Positions 1-9,624 are shown, counted from the first letter of the stretch. The stretch: 64,000 nt of DNA from Actinomadura rayongensis (GCF_009831215.1 NZ_WUTW01000002.1:496001-560000), one strand, 5' to 3'. Notes: generated by a model not told the origin, from the letters alone. Program-made: numbers and translations.

Positions 1-432
1 GTGCGCGGGACGCCGCCGTCCCTGCCAGCGCGACGGCGCCAGCGACGCGACGAACAGCGCCGTGCCGAGCAGCAGGAAGACCCCGAGCGTCCCGAGCGTG
101 GTGAACTCGCGCGCGTACCGTGCGGGCTTGACGTGCACGGACCAGCGCAGCGCCTGCGTCGGCGCGAGCACGTACACGAGCCCGACCGCGCCGAACACGA
201 CGCCGGGCACCAGCGACGCGAACGGCGACAGCCGCGACCCCATCGCGAGCCCGATCAGCAGCCCCGCGACGACGAGGGCGAGCGTCACCAGCGCCTTGTC
301 ACCGGGCTCCAGCCGGAAGTACACGTACATCCGCTGCGCCCGGTCGAGCGCGAAGAGGACGCAGCCGAGGCTGACCACCGTCACCAGGACACCGGCGACC
401 ACGCCCAGGGCGTGCCGCGTTCCGTTCGACAT
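1..432 (-). CDS. Integral membrane protein, C-terminal part missing (runs off window)
   Basis: An open frame of 144 codons begins at ATG 432 and is still open at base 1, so the C-terminus lies outside. A strong Shine-Dalgarno (AAGGAGG) sits about 7 bases before the ATG. The protein starts MSNGTRHALGVVAGVL and has four hydrophobic stretches, around residues 7-25, 45-65, 70-90 and 115-135, typical of a small multi-pass membrane protein. The family is not recognised. The next gene leftward in the same orientation as the glycosyltransferase at 507-1589 suggests an envelope context, but this is only positional. Confidence 0.7.
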   Translation of the reverse strand, partial: MSNGTRHALGVVAGVLVTVVSLGCVLFALDRAQRMYVYFRLEPGDKALVTLALVVAGLLIGLAMGSRLSPFASLVPGVVFGAVGLVYVLAPTQALRWSVHVKPARYAREFTTLGTLGVFLLLGTALFVASLAPSRWQGRRRPAH

Positions 433-506
433 GGACGACCTCCTTAGCCGGACGAATCGTCATGATTCCGTCCCAGGAGGTCAGACGCCAGGCCCAGCCC
501 GCAGGT

Positions 507-1589
507 TCAGGGTTTGGCGGGAGTCGGCTGGCCGAGGCGCGGCGGGCTCGTCAGGAAGCCCACGCCCCACGACAGGTGCATCGTCGCGAGGACGAGCGGC
601 AGCCGCAGCCACGCTGAGAACGGCAGCCCCCGCCCCTCCACGGCCGCGCCCGCGATGATCGCGAGGGCGTAGCCGCCAGGCAGGACGAACGCGGGCCAGA
701 ACCCGGCCGCGCCGGCGATCGTCCCGACGATGATCCCCGCGACGGCGAACGGCGGCGCGAGGTAGCGGATGTTCAGCGTCCCCTGGTGCTCGCGGCCGAC
801 GACGCGCCGCCAGCGCCCGGTGTGGAAGTACTGCCGGGCGAGCGCGCGCAGGTTCGGCCGGGGACGGTACGTCACGCGCATCCGGGGCGTGAAGAAGATC
901 CGCCCGCCCGTCTGCCGGATGCGGTGGTTCATCTCCCAGTCCTGCGCGCGGACGAACGTCTCGTCGTAGTAACCGACGCGCTCCAGCGCGCTGCGGCGGA
1001 ACGTCCCGAGGTAGACGGTCTCGACCTCGCCGGGCTCGCCGCCGGTGTGGAAGCGGGCGTTGCCGACGCCGAGCTTGGACGTCATCGCGCACGCGACGGC
1101 CTTCTCGAACGGGGTCGTGCCCTCGGCGGCCATGATCCCGCCGACGTTGTCCGCCCCGGTCTCCTCCATCGTCTCGACCGCCGCGCGGACGTAGTCGCCG
1201 GGCAGCAGCGAGTGCCCGTCCACCCGGACGATGATCGAGTACTGGGACGCCTTGATCGCGATGTTGAGGCCCTGGGGGGTGCGTCCGGTCGGGTTCGGGA
1301 CGACGACGAGCCGCGGATCCTCGGCCGACAGCCGGGACGCGATCTCTTCCGTGCGGTCCCGGGACGGCCCGACGGCCAGCACGAGTTCCAGTTCGCCCGG
1401 ATAGTCCTGGTCGAGGATGCGCCGGACGGCGTCGGTGAGGTGACGCTCCTCGTTGAGAACGGGCATGATCACCGAAACGGCGGGCCAGGTGCGGTCGCCC
1501 GCGGCCGAACCTGCGCCCGGTTCCCGGTCCGGGTGGGCGCTCTGCGCGTGGGGAGACGGATTCATACTCGCGGGCGTGGTTCGCCCCAT
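507..1589 (-). CDS. Family 2 glycosyltransferase (ExoA-like, membrane-associated)
   Basis: A GT-A fold enzyme predicted to transfer a sugar from a nucleotide donor to an envelope or exopolysaccharide acceptor. The N-terminal nucleotide-binding strand reads VSVIMPVLNEERHL, the metal-binding region is IVRVDGHS, and the acceptor-side motif is RAQDWEMNHRIRQTGGRI, an ED/QxxRW-like region. Two or three hydrophobic segments at the C-terminus (AVAGIIVGTIAGAAGF and following) suggest membrane attachment, as in succinoglycan ExoA-type enzymes. The start is uncertain: ATG 1589 has AGAGAGGA directly adjacent, ATG 1565 has no visible ribosome site, and an in-frame GTG exists at 1673. It is transcribed divergently from the LCP gene. 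Confidence 0.85.
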   Translation of the reverse strand: MGRTTPASMNPSPHAQSAHPDREPGAGSAAGDRTWPAVSVIMPVLNEERHLTDAVRRILDQDYPGELELVLAVGPSRDRTEEIASRLSAEDPRLVVVPNPTGRTPQGLNIAIKASQYSIIVRVDGHSLLPGDYVRAAVETMEETGADNVGGIMAAEGTTPFEKAVACAMTSKLGVGNARFHTGGEPGEVETVYLGTFRRSALERVGYYDETFVRAQDWEMNHRIRQTGGRIFFTPRMRVTYRPRPNLRALARQYFHTGRWRRVVGREHQGTLNIRYLAPPFAVAGIIVGTIAGAAGFWPAFVLPGGYALAIIAGAAVEGRGLPFSAWLRLPLVLATMHLSWGVGFLTSPPRLGQPTPAKP

Positions 1590-1766
1590 TCCTCTCTTGC
1601 TCACTGGCGTCCACGGCCCCGGCAGCGCCGGGTGCGGTCGAGACGGCGCAACGTTACCGGAAGAAGGGGACACAGGCCCTGGGTAACGAACGGTCCGCCC
1701 TTCCCCACCTTAAAGTGGTCTGCGTTCGCGTTCCACGACCGGCGATTCCAGGAGGCGGCGGGCGGC

Positions 1767-3416
1767 ATGGCAGACCGGCACGACGCGGGGGACGGCGCCG
1801 ACCCGCTGGAGCGCTACTTCCGGCCGCGTCCGGGCGGCGCGCCCGCCGACGACGCCCCGGGCGAGGGCGTCATGATCGACGGCGCGCCCGCGCCCCGGGT
1901 GTCGGTGGAGACGCCGCGCGGCCCGCGCCGGCCGGGCCCGACGCTCAGCCCGCGCGCGGCGGTCGCGGCCCGGCGGCAGCGCCGGTTCCTCACGACGACG
2001 GGCGTGATGTCGGCGTTCGTGCTGCTCACGGCGGGCGGCGCGTGGGCGTTCCAGAACTACGTGACCGGTGCGATCGACCGGGTGTCGGTGGGCGGGCTCG
2101 GCTCCGACGGCGGGCCGAAGGGCGCGATGACGATCCTCGTCGCGGGCGTCGACCGCCGCGAGGGCCTGACCCGCGAGCAGCAGCGGGCCGCGAAGCTCGG
2201 GCACGACGCGGGCGAGCGGTCGGACACGATGCTGCTCGTCCACATCTCCCAGGACCACGACAAGGTGTCGGTGGTGAGCCTGCCGCGCGACTCCAACGTC
2301 ATGATCCCGAGCCACCGGTCGAACGGCACCGAGGGCGCGAAGGGCGCGCAGGTCCCGGCCCGGCGCGGCAAGCTGACCTGGGCGTACCAGTTCGGCGGCC
2401 CGGACCTGACGGTCAAGACGATCAAGCAGGCGACCGGCGTCCCGATCGACCACTACGTCGAGGTCAACTTCTACGGCTTCGTGAACATGGTGGACGCGCT
2501 CGGCGGCGTGGACGTCTGCACCGAGCAGCCCATCGACGACGCCAAGAGCGGCCTGAAGCTACCCGCGGGCAAGTCCCATCTGGACGGTCTGAAGGCGCTC
2601 GGCTACTCCCGCGCCCGGTACACGCTCACCGGCGGCAGCGACCTCGGCCGCATCGACCGGCAGCAGCAGCTCCTGGCGCAGATGATGAAGCAGGCGCTGT
2701 CGTCCAAGACGCTGAGCGACCCGGTGAAGTCGGCGCGGTTCCTCAACGCCGCGCTGAAATCGCTGCGGGTCGACGACAAGCTGGCCAAGAACCTGCCGAA
2801 GCTCGCGAACCAGATGCAGGACCTGTCCACCGACAGCGTCACGTTCGCGAAGGTGCCGCTCGCCAACGACAACTACAACGCGATCCTGTGGAACGCGGCG
2901 ACGCCGCAGTCCACGGTGTTGTGGGACGACCACCGCGCCGACGACCTGTTCTCCCGCCTCCGCCGGGACCGGCCGCTCGCGCCGGAGCCGAAGGCGAGCC
3001 CGTCGGCGTCGCCGTCCGCGCCCGCGTCCGACCTGCCGACCGTCCGGCCGTCCGCGATGACCGTCCGGGTGCTGAACGCGGTCGGGACGCAGGGCCTCGC
3101 GGCGCGCGCCGCCGGCGACCTGCGGGACGTCGGGTTCAAGACGGTCGTCGTGCCGGGCGTGGCGCGGCGCGGCCTCGCCCACACGCAGATCCAGTACGGC
3201 CCAGGTCAGGAGGACGCGGCCAAGACCCTCGCCGCCGCGCTGCCCGGCGCGAAGACCAAGAAGGTCGCCGCGCTCGGGTCGCGCGTGCAGGTGCTGGTCG
3301 GCTCGGACTGGGACGGCGCGCAGAAGCCGAAGCTCGGCTCCGCCCCGGCCCCGGCGGCGACGCCGTCCGCGGACACGCTGCAGACCGACACCGCCACCAA
3401 GAAGCTCTGCAAGTGA
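1767..3416 (+). CDS. LCP (LytR-CpsA-Psr) family protein with LytR_C domain
   Basis: Predicted phosphotransferase attaching wall glycopolymers to peptidoglycan outside the membrane. The 549-residue protein has a disordered basic and proline-rich cytoplasmic N-terminus (1-70), one membrane segment near 74-96, an LCP domain from about residue 121 (MTILVAGVDRREG, then SDTMLLVHI, SLPRDSNVMIP with the conserved Arg/Asp, and GGVDVC), a Ser/Pro linker, and a LytR_C domain from about residue 431 (MTVRVLNAVGTQGLAARA). The start is ATG 1767 after AGGAGG at 1749-1754; the frame is open much further upstream but that part has no family match. The divergent glycosyltransferase fits a shared envelope role. 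Confidence 0.92.
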   Translation: MADRHDAGDGADPLERYFRPRPGGAPADDAPGEGVMIDGAPAPRVSVETPRGPRRPGPTLSPRAAVAARRQRRFLTTTGVMSAFVLLTAGGAWAFQNYVTGAIDRVSVGGLGSDGGPKGAMTILVAGVDRREGLTREQQRAAKLGHDAGERSDTMLLVHISQDHDKVSVVSLPRDSNVMIPSHRSNGTEGAKGAQVPARRGKLTWAYQFGGPDLTVKTIKQATGVPIDHYVEVNFYGFVNMVDALGGVDVCTEQPIDDAKSGLKLPAGKSHLDGLKALGYSRARYTLTGGSDLGRIDRQQQLLAQMMKQALSSKTLSDPVKSARFLNAALKSLRVDDKLAKNLPKLANQMQDLSTDSVTFAKVPLANDNYNAILWNAATPQSTVLWDDHRADDLFSRLRRDRPLAPEPKASPSASPSAPASDLPTVRPSAMTVRVLNAVGTQGLAARAAGDLRDVGFKTVVVPGVARRGLAHTQIQYGPGQEDAAKTLAAALPGAKTKKVAALGSRVQVLVGSDWDGAQKPKLGSAPAPAATPSADTLQTDTATKKLCK

Positions 3417-3417
3417 C

Positions 3418-4587
3418 CTACTTGAGGAGCTGGCGCGCGATGACCATGCGCTGGATCTGGTTGGTGCCCTCGTAGATCTGGGTGATCTTCGCGTCGCGCA
3501 TCATGCGCTCGACCGGGAACTCGCGGGTGTAGCCGTAGCCGCCGAGGAGCTGGACGGCGTCGGTCGTCACGTCCATCGCGACGTCGGAGGCCAGCGCCTT
3601 GCACGCCGACGACACGAACGTCAGGTCCGGGACGGTCTCGCCGTGGAACGCCCGCTCGGACTTGATCGCCGCGTGGTAGGTGAGCTGCCGCGCGCCCTCC
3701 AGCCGCATCGCCATGTCGGCCAGCATGAACTGGACGCCCTGGAAGTCGGCGATCGGCTTCCCGAACTGGCGGCGCTCCTTGACGTAGCCGAGCGCGTAGT
3801 CCAGCGCGCCCTGCGCGATCCCGAGCGCCTGCGCGGCGATCGTGATGCGCGTGTGGTCCAGCGTGGCCAGCGCGGTCCTGAACCCGGTGCCCTCGGCGCC
3901 GATGATCCGGTCGGCGGGGATCCGGACGTTCTCCAGGAGCACCTGGCGCGTCGGGGACCCCTTGATGCCGAGCTTGCGCTCCTTGGGCGCGAACGACACG
4001 CCCTCGTCGGACTTCTCCACGACGAACGCCGAGATGCCGCGCGCGCCCTTGCCCGGGTCCGTCACGGCCATGACCGTGTAGTACTCCGACACCCCGGCGT
4101 TGGTGATCCACATCTTGGCGCCGTTCAGCACCCAGTGGTCGCCGTCGCGCACCGCGCGGGTCTTCATGCCCGCCGCGTCCGAGCCCGCGTCGGCCTCGGA
4201 GAGCGCGTAGGAGAACATCGCCTCGCCGCGCGCCACCGGAGTCAGATATTTTTTCTTCAGCTCGTCCGATCCGGACAGCAGCACCGGAACGGTGCCGAGC
4301 TTGTTGACCGCCGGGATCAGCGAGGACGACGCGCACGCGCGCGCCACCTCCTCGATCACGATCACGGTGGCCAGCGCGTCGGCGCCGGCACCGCCGTACT
4401 GCTCCGGGACGTGGACGGCGTGCAGGTCGTTCTGCACCAGCGCGTCCAGCGCCTCCTGCGGGAACCGGGACTCCTCGTCGACCTCCGCGGCGTGCGGGGC
4501 GATCTTGGCGTCGGCGAGCTCGCGCACCGTCCGCCGGAGCAGTTCGTGCTCCTCCGACGGCGCGTAAGCAGGAAAGTCGGAACTCAT
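3418..4587 (-). CDS. Acyl-CoA dehydrogenase
   Basis: FAD-dependent alpha,beta-dehydrogenation of acyl-CoA thioesters in beta-oxidation or branched-chain amino acid degradation. The 389-residue protein has the normal family length. Visible motifs are the flavin-contacting SYALSEADAGSDAAGMKT, WITNAGVSEYY, the central helix region RRQFGKPIADFQGVQF, and GGYGYTREFPVERMMRDA. The catalytic base is the Glu in ITQIYEGTNQIQ (residue 373), as in short/medium/butyryl-CoA dehydrogenases. The start is ATG 4587. The gene converges on the LCP gene with one base between stop codons and diverges from the UDP-glucose dehydrogenase gene. The exact chain-length specificity cannot be read. Confidence 0.93.
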   Translation of the reverse strand: MSSDFPAYAPSEEHELLRRTVRELADAKIAPHAAEVDEESRFPQEALDALVQNDLHAVHVPEQYGGAGADALATVIVIEEVARACASSSLIPAVNKLGTVPVLLSGSDELKKKYLTPVARGEAMFSYALSEADAGSDAAGMKTRAVRDGDHWVLNGAKMWITNAGVSEYYTVMAVTDPGKGARGISAFVVEKSDEGVSFAPKERKLGIKGSPTRQVLLENVRIPADRIIGAEGTGFRTALATLDHTRITIAAQALGIAQGALDYALGYVKERRQFGKPIADFQGVQFMLADMAMRLEGARQLTYHAAIKSERAFHGETVPDLTFVSSACKALASDVAMDVTTDAVQLLGGYGYTREFPVERMMRDAKITQIYEGTNQIQRMVIARQLLK

Positions 4588-4666
4588 ACGGGGAATGCTA
4601 CCCGGGAGTAGTAGGGCCGTACCGGCCCGTCTCCGCAGGGAGACACGGCAGAGAAAGGAAGTCGCC

Positions 4667-6001
4667 TTGGCGCTTCGCCTGACGGTCATCGGGACCGGCT
4701 ACCTGGGTGCGACCCACGCCGCGTGCATGGCCGACCTCGGGTTCGAGGTGGTCGGGCTCGACGTGGACGCGGGCAAGGTCGCGCGGCTCGCGGCCGGCGA
4801 CCTGCCGTTCTACGAGCCCGGGCTGGAGCCGCTGCTGCGCCGGGGCCTGGAGAACGGGCGGCTGCGCTTCACGACGTCGGTGGAGGAGGCGGCCGAGTTC
4901 GGGGACGTCCACTTCCTGTGCGTCGGCACCCCGCAGCGGGCCGGCGAGTACGCGGCCGACCTCACCTACGTCGAGGACGCCGTGACCGCGCTCGCGCCGC
5001 TGCTGCGCCGCCCGGCGATCATCGTCGGGAAGTCGACCGTCCCGGTCGGGACGGCCGCGCGGCTCGCCGCCCGGGTCGCCAAGCTCGCGCCCGCCGGGGA
5101 CGACGTCCTGCTCGCCTGGAACCCCGAGTTCCTGCGCGAGGGCTACGCCGTCCAGGACACCGAGCGGCCGGACCGGATCGTCGTCGGCCTGCCGCCCGAC
5201 CCCGAGTCCGCCGAGCGCGCCGAGCGGGCGCTGCGCGAGGTGTACGCGAACCCGCTCGCGGTCGGGACGCCGTTCATCACGACCGACTACGCGACGTCCG
5301 AGCTGGTCAAGGTGTCGGCGAACGCGTTCCTGGCCACCAAGATCTCTTTCATCAACGCGATGGCGGAGGTCTGCGAGGCCGCGCACGCCGACGTGACCAA
5401 GCTGTCGGAGGCCCTTTCCCACGACGACCGGATCGGCGGCAAGTTCCTCGGCCCCGGCCTCGGCTTCGGCGGCGGCTGCCTGCCCAAGGACATCCGCGCG
5501 TTCATGGCCCGCGCGGGCGAGCTCGGCGTCGACCAGGCCCTGACCTTCCTGCGCGAGGTGGACGAGATCAACATCCGCCGCCGCATCCGCATGGTCGACC
5601 TGGCCCGCCACCTGCTCGGCGGCTCCTTCATCGGCCGGACGGTCGGCGTCCTCGGCGCGGCCTTCAAACCGAACTCCGACGACGTCCGCGACTCCCCCGC
5701 CCTGGACGTGGCGGCCTCGATCCGCGCGCAGGGCGCCAAGGTCACCGTCTACGACCCGCAGGCGATGGAGAACGCCCGCCGCGCGCAGCCGACACTCGAA
5801 TTCGGCTCGTCCGCGCTCGACGCCGTCCGCGACGCCCACGCCGTCCTGCTCCTCACCGAATGGCGGGAGTTCCGCGACATGGACCCGGCGACCCTCGCCG
5901 GCGTCGTCGCCGAACGCAAGATCGTCGACGGCCGCAACGCCCTCGACCCCGAGACCTGGCGCGCCGCCGGCTGGACCTACCGAGCCCTCGGCCGCCCCTG
6001 A
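4667..6001 (+). CDS. UDP-glucose 6-dehydrogenase (UDP-glucose/GDP-mannose dehydrogenase family)
   Basis: Two-step NAD-dependent oxidation of UDP-glucose to UDP-glucuronate, a precursor of acidic polysaccharides and glycosylated products. The 444-residue protein starts with the Rossmann motif LTVIGTGYLGATHAACMADLG, contains KSTVPVGTA, the NPEFLREG motif, and the active-site Cys in GFGGGCLPKDIRAF (residue 271), then AAFKPNSDDVRDSP of the C-terminal domain. The TTG at 4667 is chosen as start because AAAGGAAG lies 7 bases upstream and the Rossmann strand begins three residues later; no ATG is available there. Confidence 0.93.
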   Translation: MALRLTVIGTGYLGATHAACMADLGFEVVGLDVDAGKVARLAAGDLPFYEPGLEPLLRRGLENGRLRFTTSVEEAAEFGDVHFLCVGTPQRAGEYAADLTYVEDAVTALAPLLRRPAIIVGKSTVPVGTAARLAARVAKLAPAGDDVLLAWNPEFLREGYAVQDTERPDRIVVGLPPDPESAERAERALREVYANPLAVGTPFITTDYATSELVKVSANAFLATKISFINAMAEVCEAAHADVTKLSEALSHDDRIGGKFLGPGLGFGGGCLPKDIRAFMARAGELGVDQALTFLREVDEINIRRRIRMVDLARHLLGGSFIGRTVGVLGAAFKPNSDDVRDSPALDVAASIRAQGAKVTVYDPQAMENARRAQPTLEFGSSALDAVRDAHAVLLLTEWREFRDMDPATLAGVVAERKIVDGRNALDPETWRAAGWTYRALGRP

Positions 6002-6081
6002 CGAGCCGTGCTGTTCTACGATGAACCGTAGTGCCACCCAATGCAGGGCGATCATCACTGATTGCAAGGAAATGGGGGACG

Positions 6082-6657
6082 ATGAGCACGGCCCATGACT
6101 ACGGTGACGAGCGTGGCCCCCATACGATCGCGGATCTCGATGAATTGCCCGAAGAGGGCAGGCAGTACGAGCTTGTTCACGGCTGGCTGATCCGAATGGT
6201 TCCCGGCATCCTTCACGAAGAATGCATTGCGGAAATTACGGATATCTTGCGCCCGCATGTGCCCGCCGACCACGTACTGCGCGAAGGCTACGCGGTGGCC
6301 GTCACGGACGACACCCTGTACCAGCCGGACATCGCACTCGTCGCGCGAGACGCCGCACGCCGCGCAAAGAAGGACCGCATGCGGGCGGTGACGGGCGAAG
6401 ATGTACTTCTGGCCGTTGAAGTCCAGTTGGCGCGAAGTGGGAGCTGGAACACCGTTCACCATTTCAAGTTCCAGGACTACGCGCTCGCCGGTATCCAGTA
6501 CTACTGGATTTTCGACGTCGCCGACATCCCCATGCTCACGGCCTACGAACTGGACGGCGACGTCTACCGGCGGACGCACCAGGTCACCGGGGACGAGATC
6601 GCCGAGTTGGACGAGCCCGTGAAGGTGGCGTTCAGCCCGTCCGAGATCACCGCGTAG
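6082..6657 (+). CDS. Uma2 family (DUF820) predicted restriction-endonuclease-fold protein
   Basis: A 191-residue protein with the Uma2 layout: an N-terminal region ending in YELVHGWLIRMVPG, the catalytic-type segment YQPDIALVARD, then LLAVEVQLARSGSWNTVHHFKFQDYALAGIQYYWIFD, which corresponds to the family's Asp, Glu and Lys positions of a PD-(D/E)XK nuclease fold. The usual VEVLSPS reads VEVQLAR here. The biological role of Uma2 proteins is not established. The first 400 bases use many more A/T-ending codons than any neighbour, suggesting acquisition. The start is ATG 6082 with GGGGGA upstream. Confidence 0.85.
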   Translation: MSTAHDYGDERGPHTIADLDELPEEGRQYELVHGWLIRMVPGILHEECIAEITDILRPHVPADHVLREGYAVAVTDDTLYQPDIALVARDAARRAKKDRMRAVTGEDVLLAVEVQLARSGSWNTVHHFKFQDYALAGIQYYWIFDVADIPMLTAYELDGDVYRRTHQVTGDEIAELDEPVKVAFSPSEITA

Positions 6658-6696
6658 CACCGGAACAGGCGGGGCGGGCGGTGGGTTGGTTCGGGT

Positions 6697-7110
6697 ATGA
6701 GCGAGTTCGCGGACGACGTGGTCATCGGGAAGCTGCTCGAAGCGAAGACGTGGGCCTTCGTGGGGCTCGACGGCAATCCGCTGCGTGAGGTGTACCGGCA
6801 GGCGCGGTTGATGCAGCGCGCCGGGGCGCGGATCATTCCGGTGCATCCCGACCGGAAGGACGTGCTCGGTGAGACGACGTACGCGTCGCTGGACGAGGTG
6901 CCCGGGCCGATCGACGTCGTCGCGGTCTACCGGCGGTCGGAGTTCGCGGGCGCGGTGATCGACCAGGCCGTCGCGGCGGGCGCCGGGGCCGTCTGGACAC
7001 CGCTCGACGTCGTCGACGAGGACGCCGCGCGGCGGGCGCAGGCTGCGGGGCTCGACGTCGTCATGAACCGCTGCCCCGCCGTCGAACGCCACCGCCGCGC
7101 CCCGCGCTGA
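6697..7110 (+). CDS. CoA-binding domain protein (YccU-like)
   Basis: A 137-residue Rossmann-fold protein of the CoA_binding_2 family. It contains WAFVGLDGNPLREVYRQARLMQRAG, which aligns with the CoA-binding loop, RIIPVHPDR and a typical ALDEVPGPIDVVAVYRRSEF stretch, and ends near the conserved VMNRCPAVE. Members resemble the CoA-binding domain of succinyl-CoA synthetase alpha but lack the rest. The physiological role is not known. It converges with purE across a strong hairpin. Confidence 0.88.
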   Translation: MSEFADDVVIGKLLEAKTWAFVGLDGNPLREVYRQARLMQRAGARIIPVHPDRKDVLGETTYASLDEVPGPIDVVAVYRRSEFAGAVIDQAVAAGAGAVWTPLDVVDEDAARRAQAAGLDVVMNRCPAVERHRRAPR

Positions 7111-7126
7111 CCCCCGCCCGACCAAA

Positions 7127-7174
7127 GGCCCTGCCCGACTCAGACCGAGCACACCGCCCCGCCCGGGCAGGGCC
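7127..7174. terminator. Bidirectional hairpin between convergent genes
   Basis: An 11-bp perfect inverted repeat, GGCCCTGCCCG (7127-7137) and CGGGCAGGGCC (7164-7174), with a 26-base loop. It lies between the stop codons of the CoA-binding gene and purE, where a shared terminator is expected. There is no U-tract, as is common in actinomycetes. Confidence 0.6.
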
Positions 7175-7204
7175 CACTGCCCGGCTTGGGCGAGGCGGGC
7201 GGGG

Positions 7205-7696
7205 TCAGAGGGAGTTGCGGAGGCGTTCGCCCTTGGCCTTGGCCTGGGCGTAGAGGTCCTGTTGGAAGTCGCGCATGCGGGTTTGGAGCGCGGGGTCGGA
7301 GGCGGCGAGGATGCGGACCGCCAGGAGGCCCGCGTTGCGCGCCGCGCCTACGGCCACCGTGGCGACCGGGACGCCGGCGGGCATCTGGACGATCGAGAGC
7401 AGCGAGTCCATGCCGTCCAGGTACTTCAGCGGCACCGGGACCCCGATCACCGGGAGCGGGGTCACGGAAGCGAGCATGCCGGGCAGGTGCGCCGCGCCGC
7501 CGGCGCCGGCGATGATCACCTGGAGGCCGCGGGAGGCGGCGGACTCACCGTAGGCGATCATGTCCTGGGGCATCCGGTGCGCCGAGACGACGTCCGCCTC
7601 GAACGGCACGTCGAACTCCGCCAGCGCGTCGGCGGCGGCCTCCATGACGGGCCAGTCCGAGTCGCTGCCCATCACCACGCCCACGACCGGGCTCAT
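7205..7696 (-). CDS. purE: 5-(carboxyamino)imidazole ribonucleotide mutase PurE
   Basis: Converts N5-CAIR to CAIR in de novo purine synthesis (class I PurE). The 163-residue protein shows the phosphate-binding [13 protein letters not shown], the catalytic-region [10 protein letters not shown] and [16 protein letters not shown], then [33 protein letters not shown], all diagnostic. The ATG at 7696 overlaps the purK stop as ATGA, so the two are translationally coupled, and PurK supplies its substrate. Confidence 0.97.
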   Translation of the reverse strand: MSPVVGVVMGSDSDWPVMEAAADALAEFDVPFEADVVSAHRMPQDMIAYGESAASRGLQVIIAGAGGAAHLPGMLASVTPLPVIGVPVPLKYLDGMDSLLSIVQMPAGVPVATVAVGAARNAGLLAVRILAASDPALQTRMRDFQQDLYAQAKAKGERLRNSL

Positions 7697-8859
7697 CGCT
7701 TCCCCTCCATCGCCGGACCCCAGCGCAGGAAGTCGGCGGCGTGCCGCGCGCGCTCCCGCAGGTCCGCAAGGTCGGATCCGGACACGTTCACGTGCCCGAT
7801 CTTGCGGCCGGGCCGCGACTCCTTGCCGTACAGGTGGATCTTGACGCCCGGGTCGTGCGCCATCACGTGGAAGTAGCGCGGGAAGACGTCCGGGTCGTCG
7901 CCGCCGAGCACGTTCGCCATGACGGTGTAGGGCGCGGTCGGCTCGGTGGAGCCGAGCGGCAGGTCCAGGACGGCCCGCAGGTGCTGCTCGAACTGCGACG
8001 TCCGGGATCCGTCGATCGTCCAGTGCCCGGAGTTGTGCGGGCGCATCGCCAGCTCGTTGACCAGCACGCCGTCCGCCGTCTCGAACAGCTCGACGGCGAG
8101 CAGGCCGGTCACGCCGAGCCGTTCGGCGACGTCCAGCGCGAGGCTCTGCGCCTGCGCGGCCCGCTCCTCCGAGAGGCCCGGGGCGGGCGCGATGACCTCG
8201 ACGCAGATGCCGTCCTCCTGGACGGTCTCCACCACCGGGTACGCGGCGCCCTGCCCGTACGGCGAGCGCGCGACGAGCGCGGCCAGCTCCCGCCGGAACG
8301 GCACCTTCTCCTCCACCAGGAGGTCGACGCCCTCGGCCTGGAGCCGCGCGGCCAGCTCGACGTCGCCGGTCACCCAGACGCCCTTGCCGTCGTAGCCGCC
8401 CCGCGCCGCCTTCAGGACGAACGGGGACCCGTGCTCGCGGGCGAACGCCGTGAGGAACCCGGCGGGGTCGTCGGCCGGGACGCGCGCGAACGCCGGGCAC
8501 GGCACGCCGAGCGCGCTCAGCCGCTCCCGCATCACGCCCTTGTCCTGCGCGTTGAGCAGGGCGTCCGGCCCCGGACGGCACGGAACCCCCGCCGCCTCGA
8601 CGGCCTGGATGTGCGCTCCGGGGACGTGCTCGTGGTCGAACGTGACCACGTCGCAGCCCTTGGCGAAGGCGAGCAGGTCGGGCAGGGAGCGGTCGTCGCC
8701 GAGCCGGACGTCCGAAACCACCTGCGCGGCCGACTCCGCCGGGTCCCCGGCGAGGACGCGCAGCGGCACGCCGAGCGCGATCGCCGCCTGCTGGGTCATC
8801 CGGGCGAGCTGTCCCCCGCCCGCCATCCCGACCACCGGGACGTGCACTGCATCTGTCAC
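7693..8859 (-). CDS. purK: 5-(carboxyamino)imidazole ribonucleotide synthase PurK
   Basis: ATP-grasp enzyme making N5-CAIR from AIR, bicarbonate and ATP, the step before PurE. It contains [17 protein letters not shown], the ATP-grasp segments [17 protein letters not shown] and EVIAPAP, and [25 protein letters not shown], which is highly diagnostic. The chosen GTG at 8859 gives 388 residues, the family length. No clear ribosome site precedes it, and TTG eight or so bases upstream or leaderless initiation are possible. The gene is divergent from the GtrA-like gene. Confidence 0.95.
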   Translation of the reverse strand: MTDAVHVPVVGMAGGGQLARMTQQAAIALGVPLRVLAGDPAESAAQVVSDVRLGDDRSLPDLLAFAKGCDVVTFDHEHVPGAHIQAVEAAGVPCRPGPDALLNAQDKGVMRERLSALGVPCPAFARVPADDPAGFLTAFAREHGSPFVLKAARGGYDGKGVWVTGDVELAARLQAEGVDLLVEEKVPFRRELAALVARSPYGQGAAYPVVETVQEDGICVEVIAPAPGLSEERAAQAQSLALDVAERLGVTGLLAVELFETADGVLVNELAMRPHNSGHWTIDGSRTSQFEQHLRAVLDLPLGSTEPTAPYTVMANVLGGDDPDVFPRYFHVMAHDPGVKIHLYGKESRPGRKIGHVNVSGSDLADLRERARHAADFLRWGPAMEGKR

Positions 8860-9084
8860 GGACAGCAAGGTTATCCGCAGGGAAGCACCAAAGGTCGTCC
8901 GCCCGGGCGCGTGACCGTGAGTGAACCGGGCATGACGGACGGAGAGGAACACGACGGGACCTATGACGTTCCGCCGAAGCGGGCGCGCGGGGCGTCTATT
9001 CTCAATGTGCCTTGCCCACAAGGCGCCAGCTTGTCATCCGGGGAGTTCACCACGGCCGGGGGGCCGGAAGGACGGTTACGCTTC

Positions 9085-9624
9085 GTGAGTCGGCTCGTCC
9101 ATCTTTACCGGCGATTCGCGCACATCGTGCACGAGCTCGCGAAGTTCGGCAGCATCGGCGCGATCTCCGCCGTCATCACGTTCGGCGTCGGCAACGCGCT
9201 GCACCTCGGTTTCGGGCTCGGCGAGCTGACGTCGACCGGCATCGCGACCGTCATCGCGGCCACGTTCGCGTACGTCGCCAACCGCTACTGGACGTTCCGC
9301 CACCGCGACCAGTCCGGTCTCGGCCGCGAGTACGTGATCTTCTTCGCGCTGAACGGCGTCGGGCTGCTGATCACCTGGCTGTTCCAGGGCGCGGTCAAGT
9401 TCGGGCTGGAGATGCGCGGACCGGTCGCCTACAACGTCTCGCTCGTCATCGGGACGGCCGCCGCGACCCTGTTCCGCTACTGGTCCTACAAGCGCTGGGT
9501 GTTCCTCCCCGCCGAGGACGGCGCGGACACCGGCGCGCAGCCCGTCCCCGGGCCGCTCTCGCGGCCGACGCCGCAGGGCCAGGCCGAGTTCTCCCGTCCG
9601 ACCTCGATCACGCCGGGCCGCTGA
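9085..9624 (+). CDS. GtrA family membrane protein
   Basis: A 179-residue protein with four membrane segments typical of GtrA, proposed to move undecaprenyl-phosphate-linked sugars across the membrane in cell-surface polysaccharide synthesis. Family features are KFGSIGAISAVITFGVGNALH, the central FAYVANRYWTFRHR, and the C-terminal RYWSYKRWVFLP. GTG 9085 is preceded by GGAAGGA. The frame remains open about 50 codons upstream, but that part has no hydrophobic or family signal. The last 17 bases overlap the convergent histidine kinase gene. Confidence 0.9.
   Translation: MSRLVHLYRRFAHIVHELAKFGSIGAISAVITFGVGNALHLGFGLGELTSTGIATVIAATFAYVANRYWTFRHRDQSGLGREYVIFFALNGVGLLITWLFQGAVKFGLEMRGPVAYNVSLVIGTAAATLFRYWSYKRWVFLPAEDGADTGAQPVPGPLSRPTPQGQAEFSRPTSITPGR

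Noticed and set aside
786..1766. Extension of the LCP gene upstream to 786
   Set aside because: The region is antisense to the glycosyltransferase; LCP features begin after ATG 1767, which has its own ribosome site.
8870..8880. DnaA-like box TTATCCGCA upstream of purK
   Set aside because: One mismatch to consensus and isolated; likely chance.
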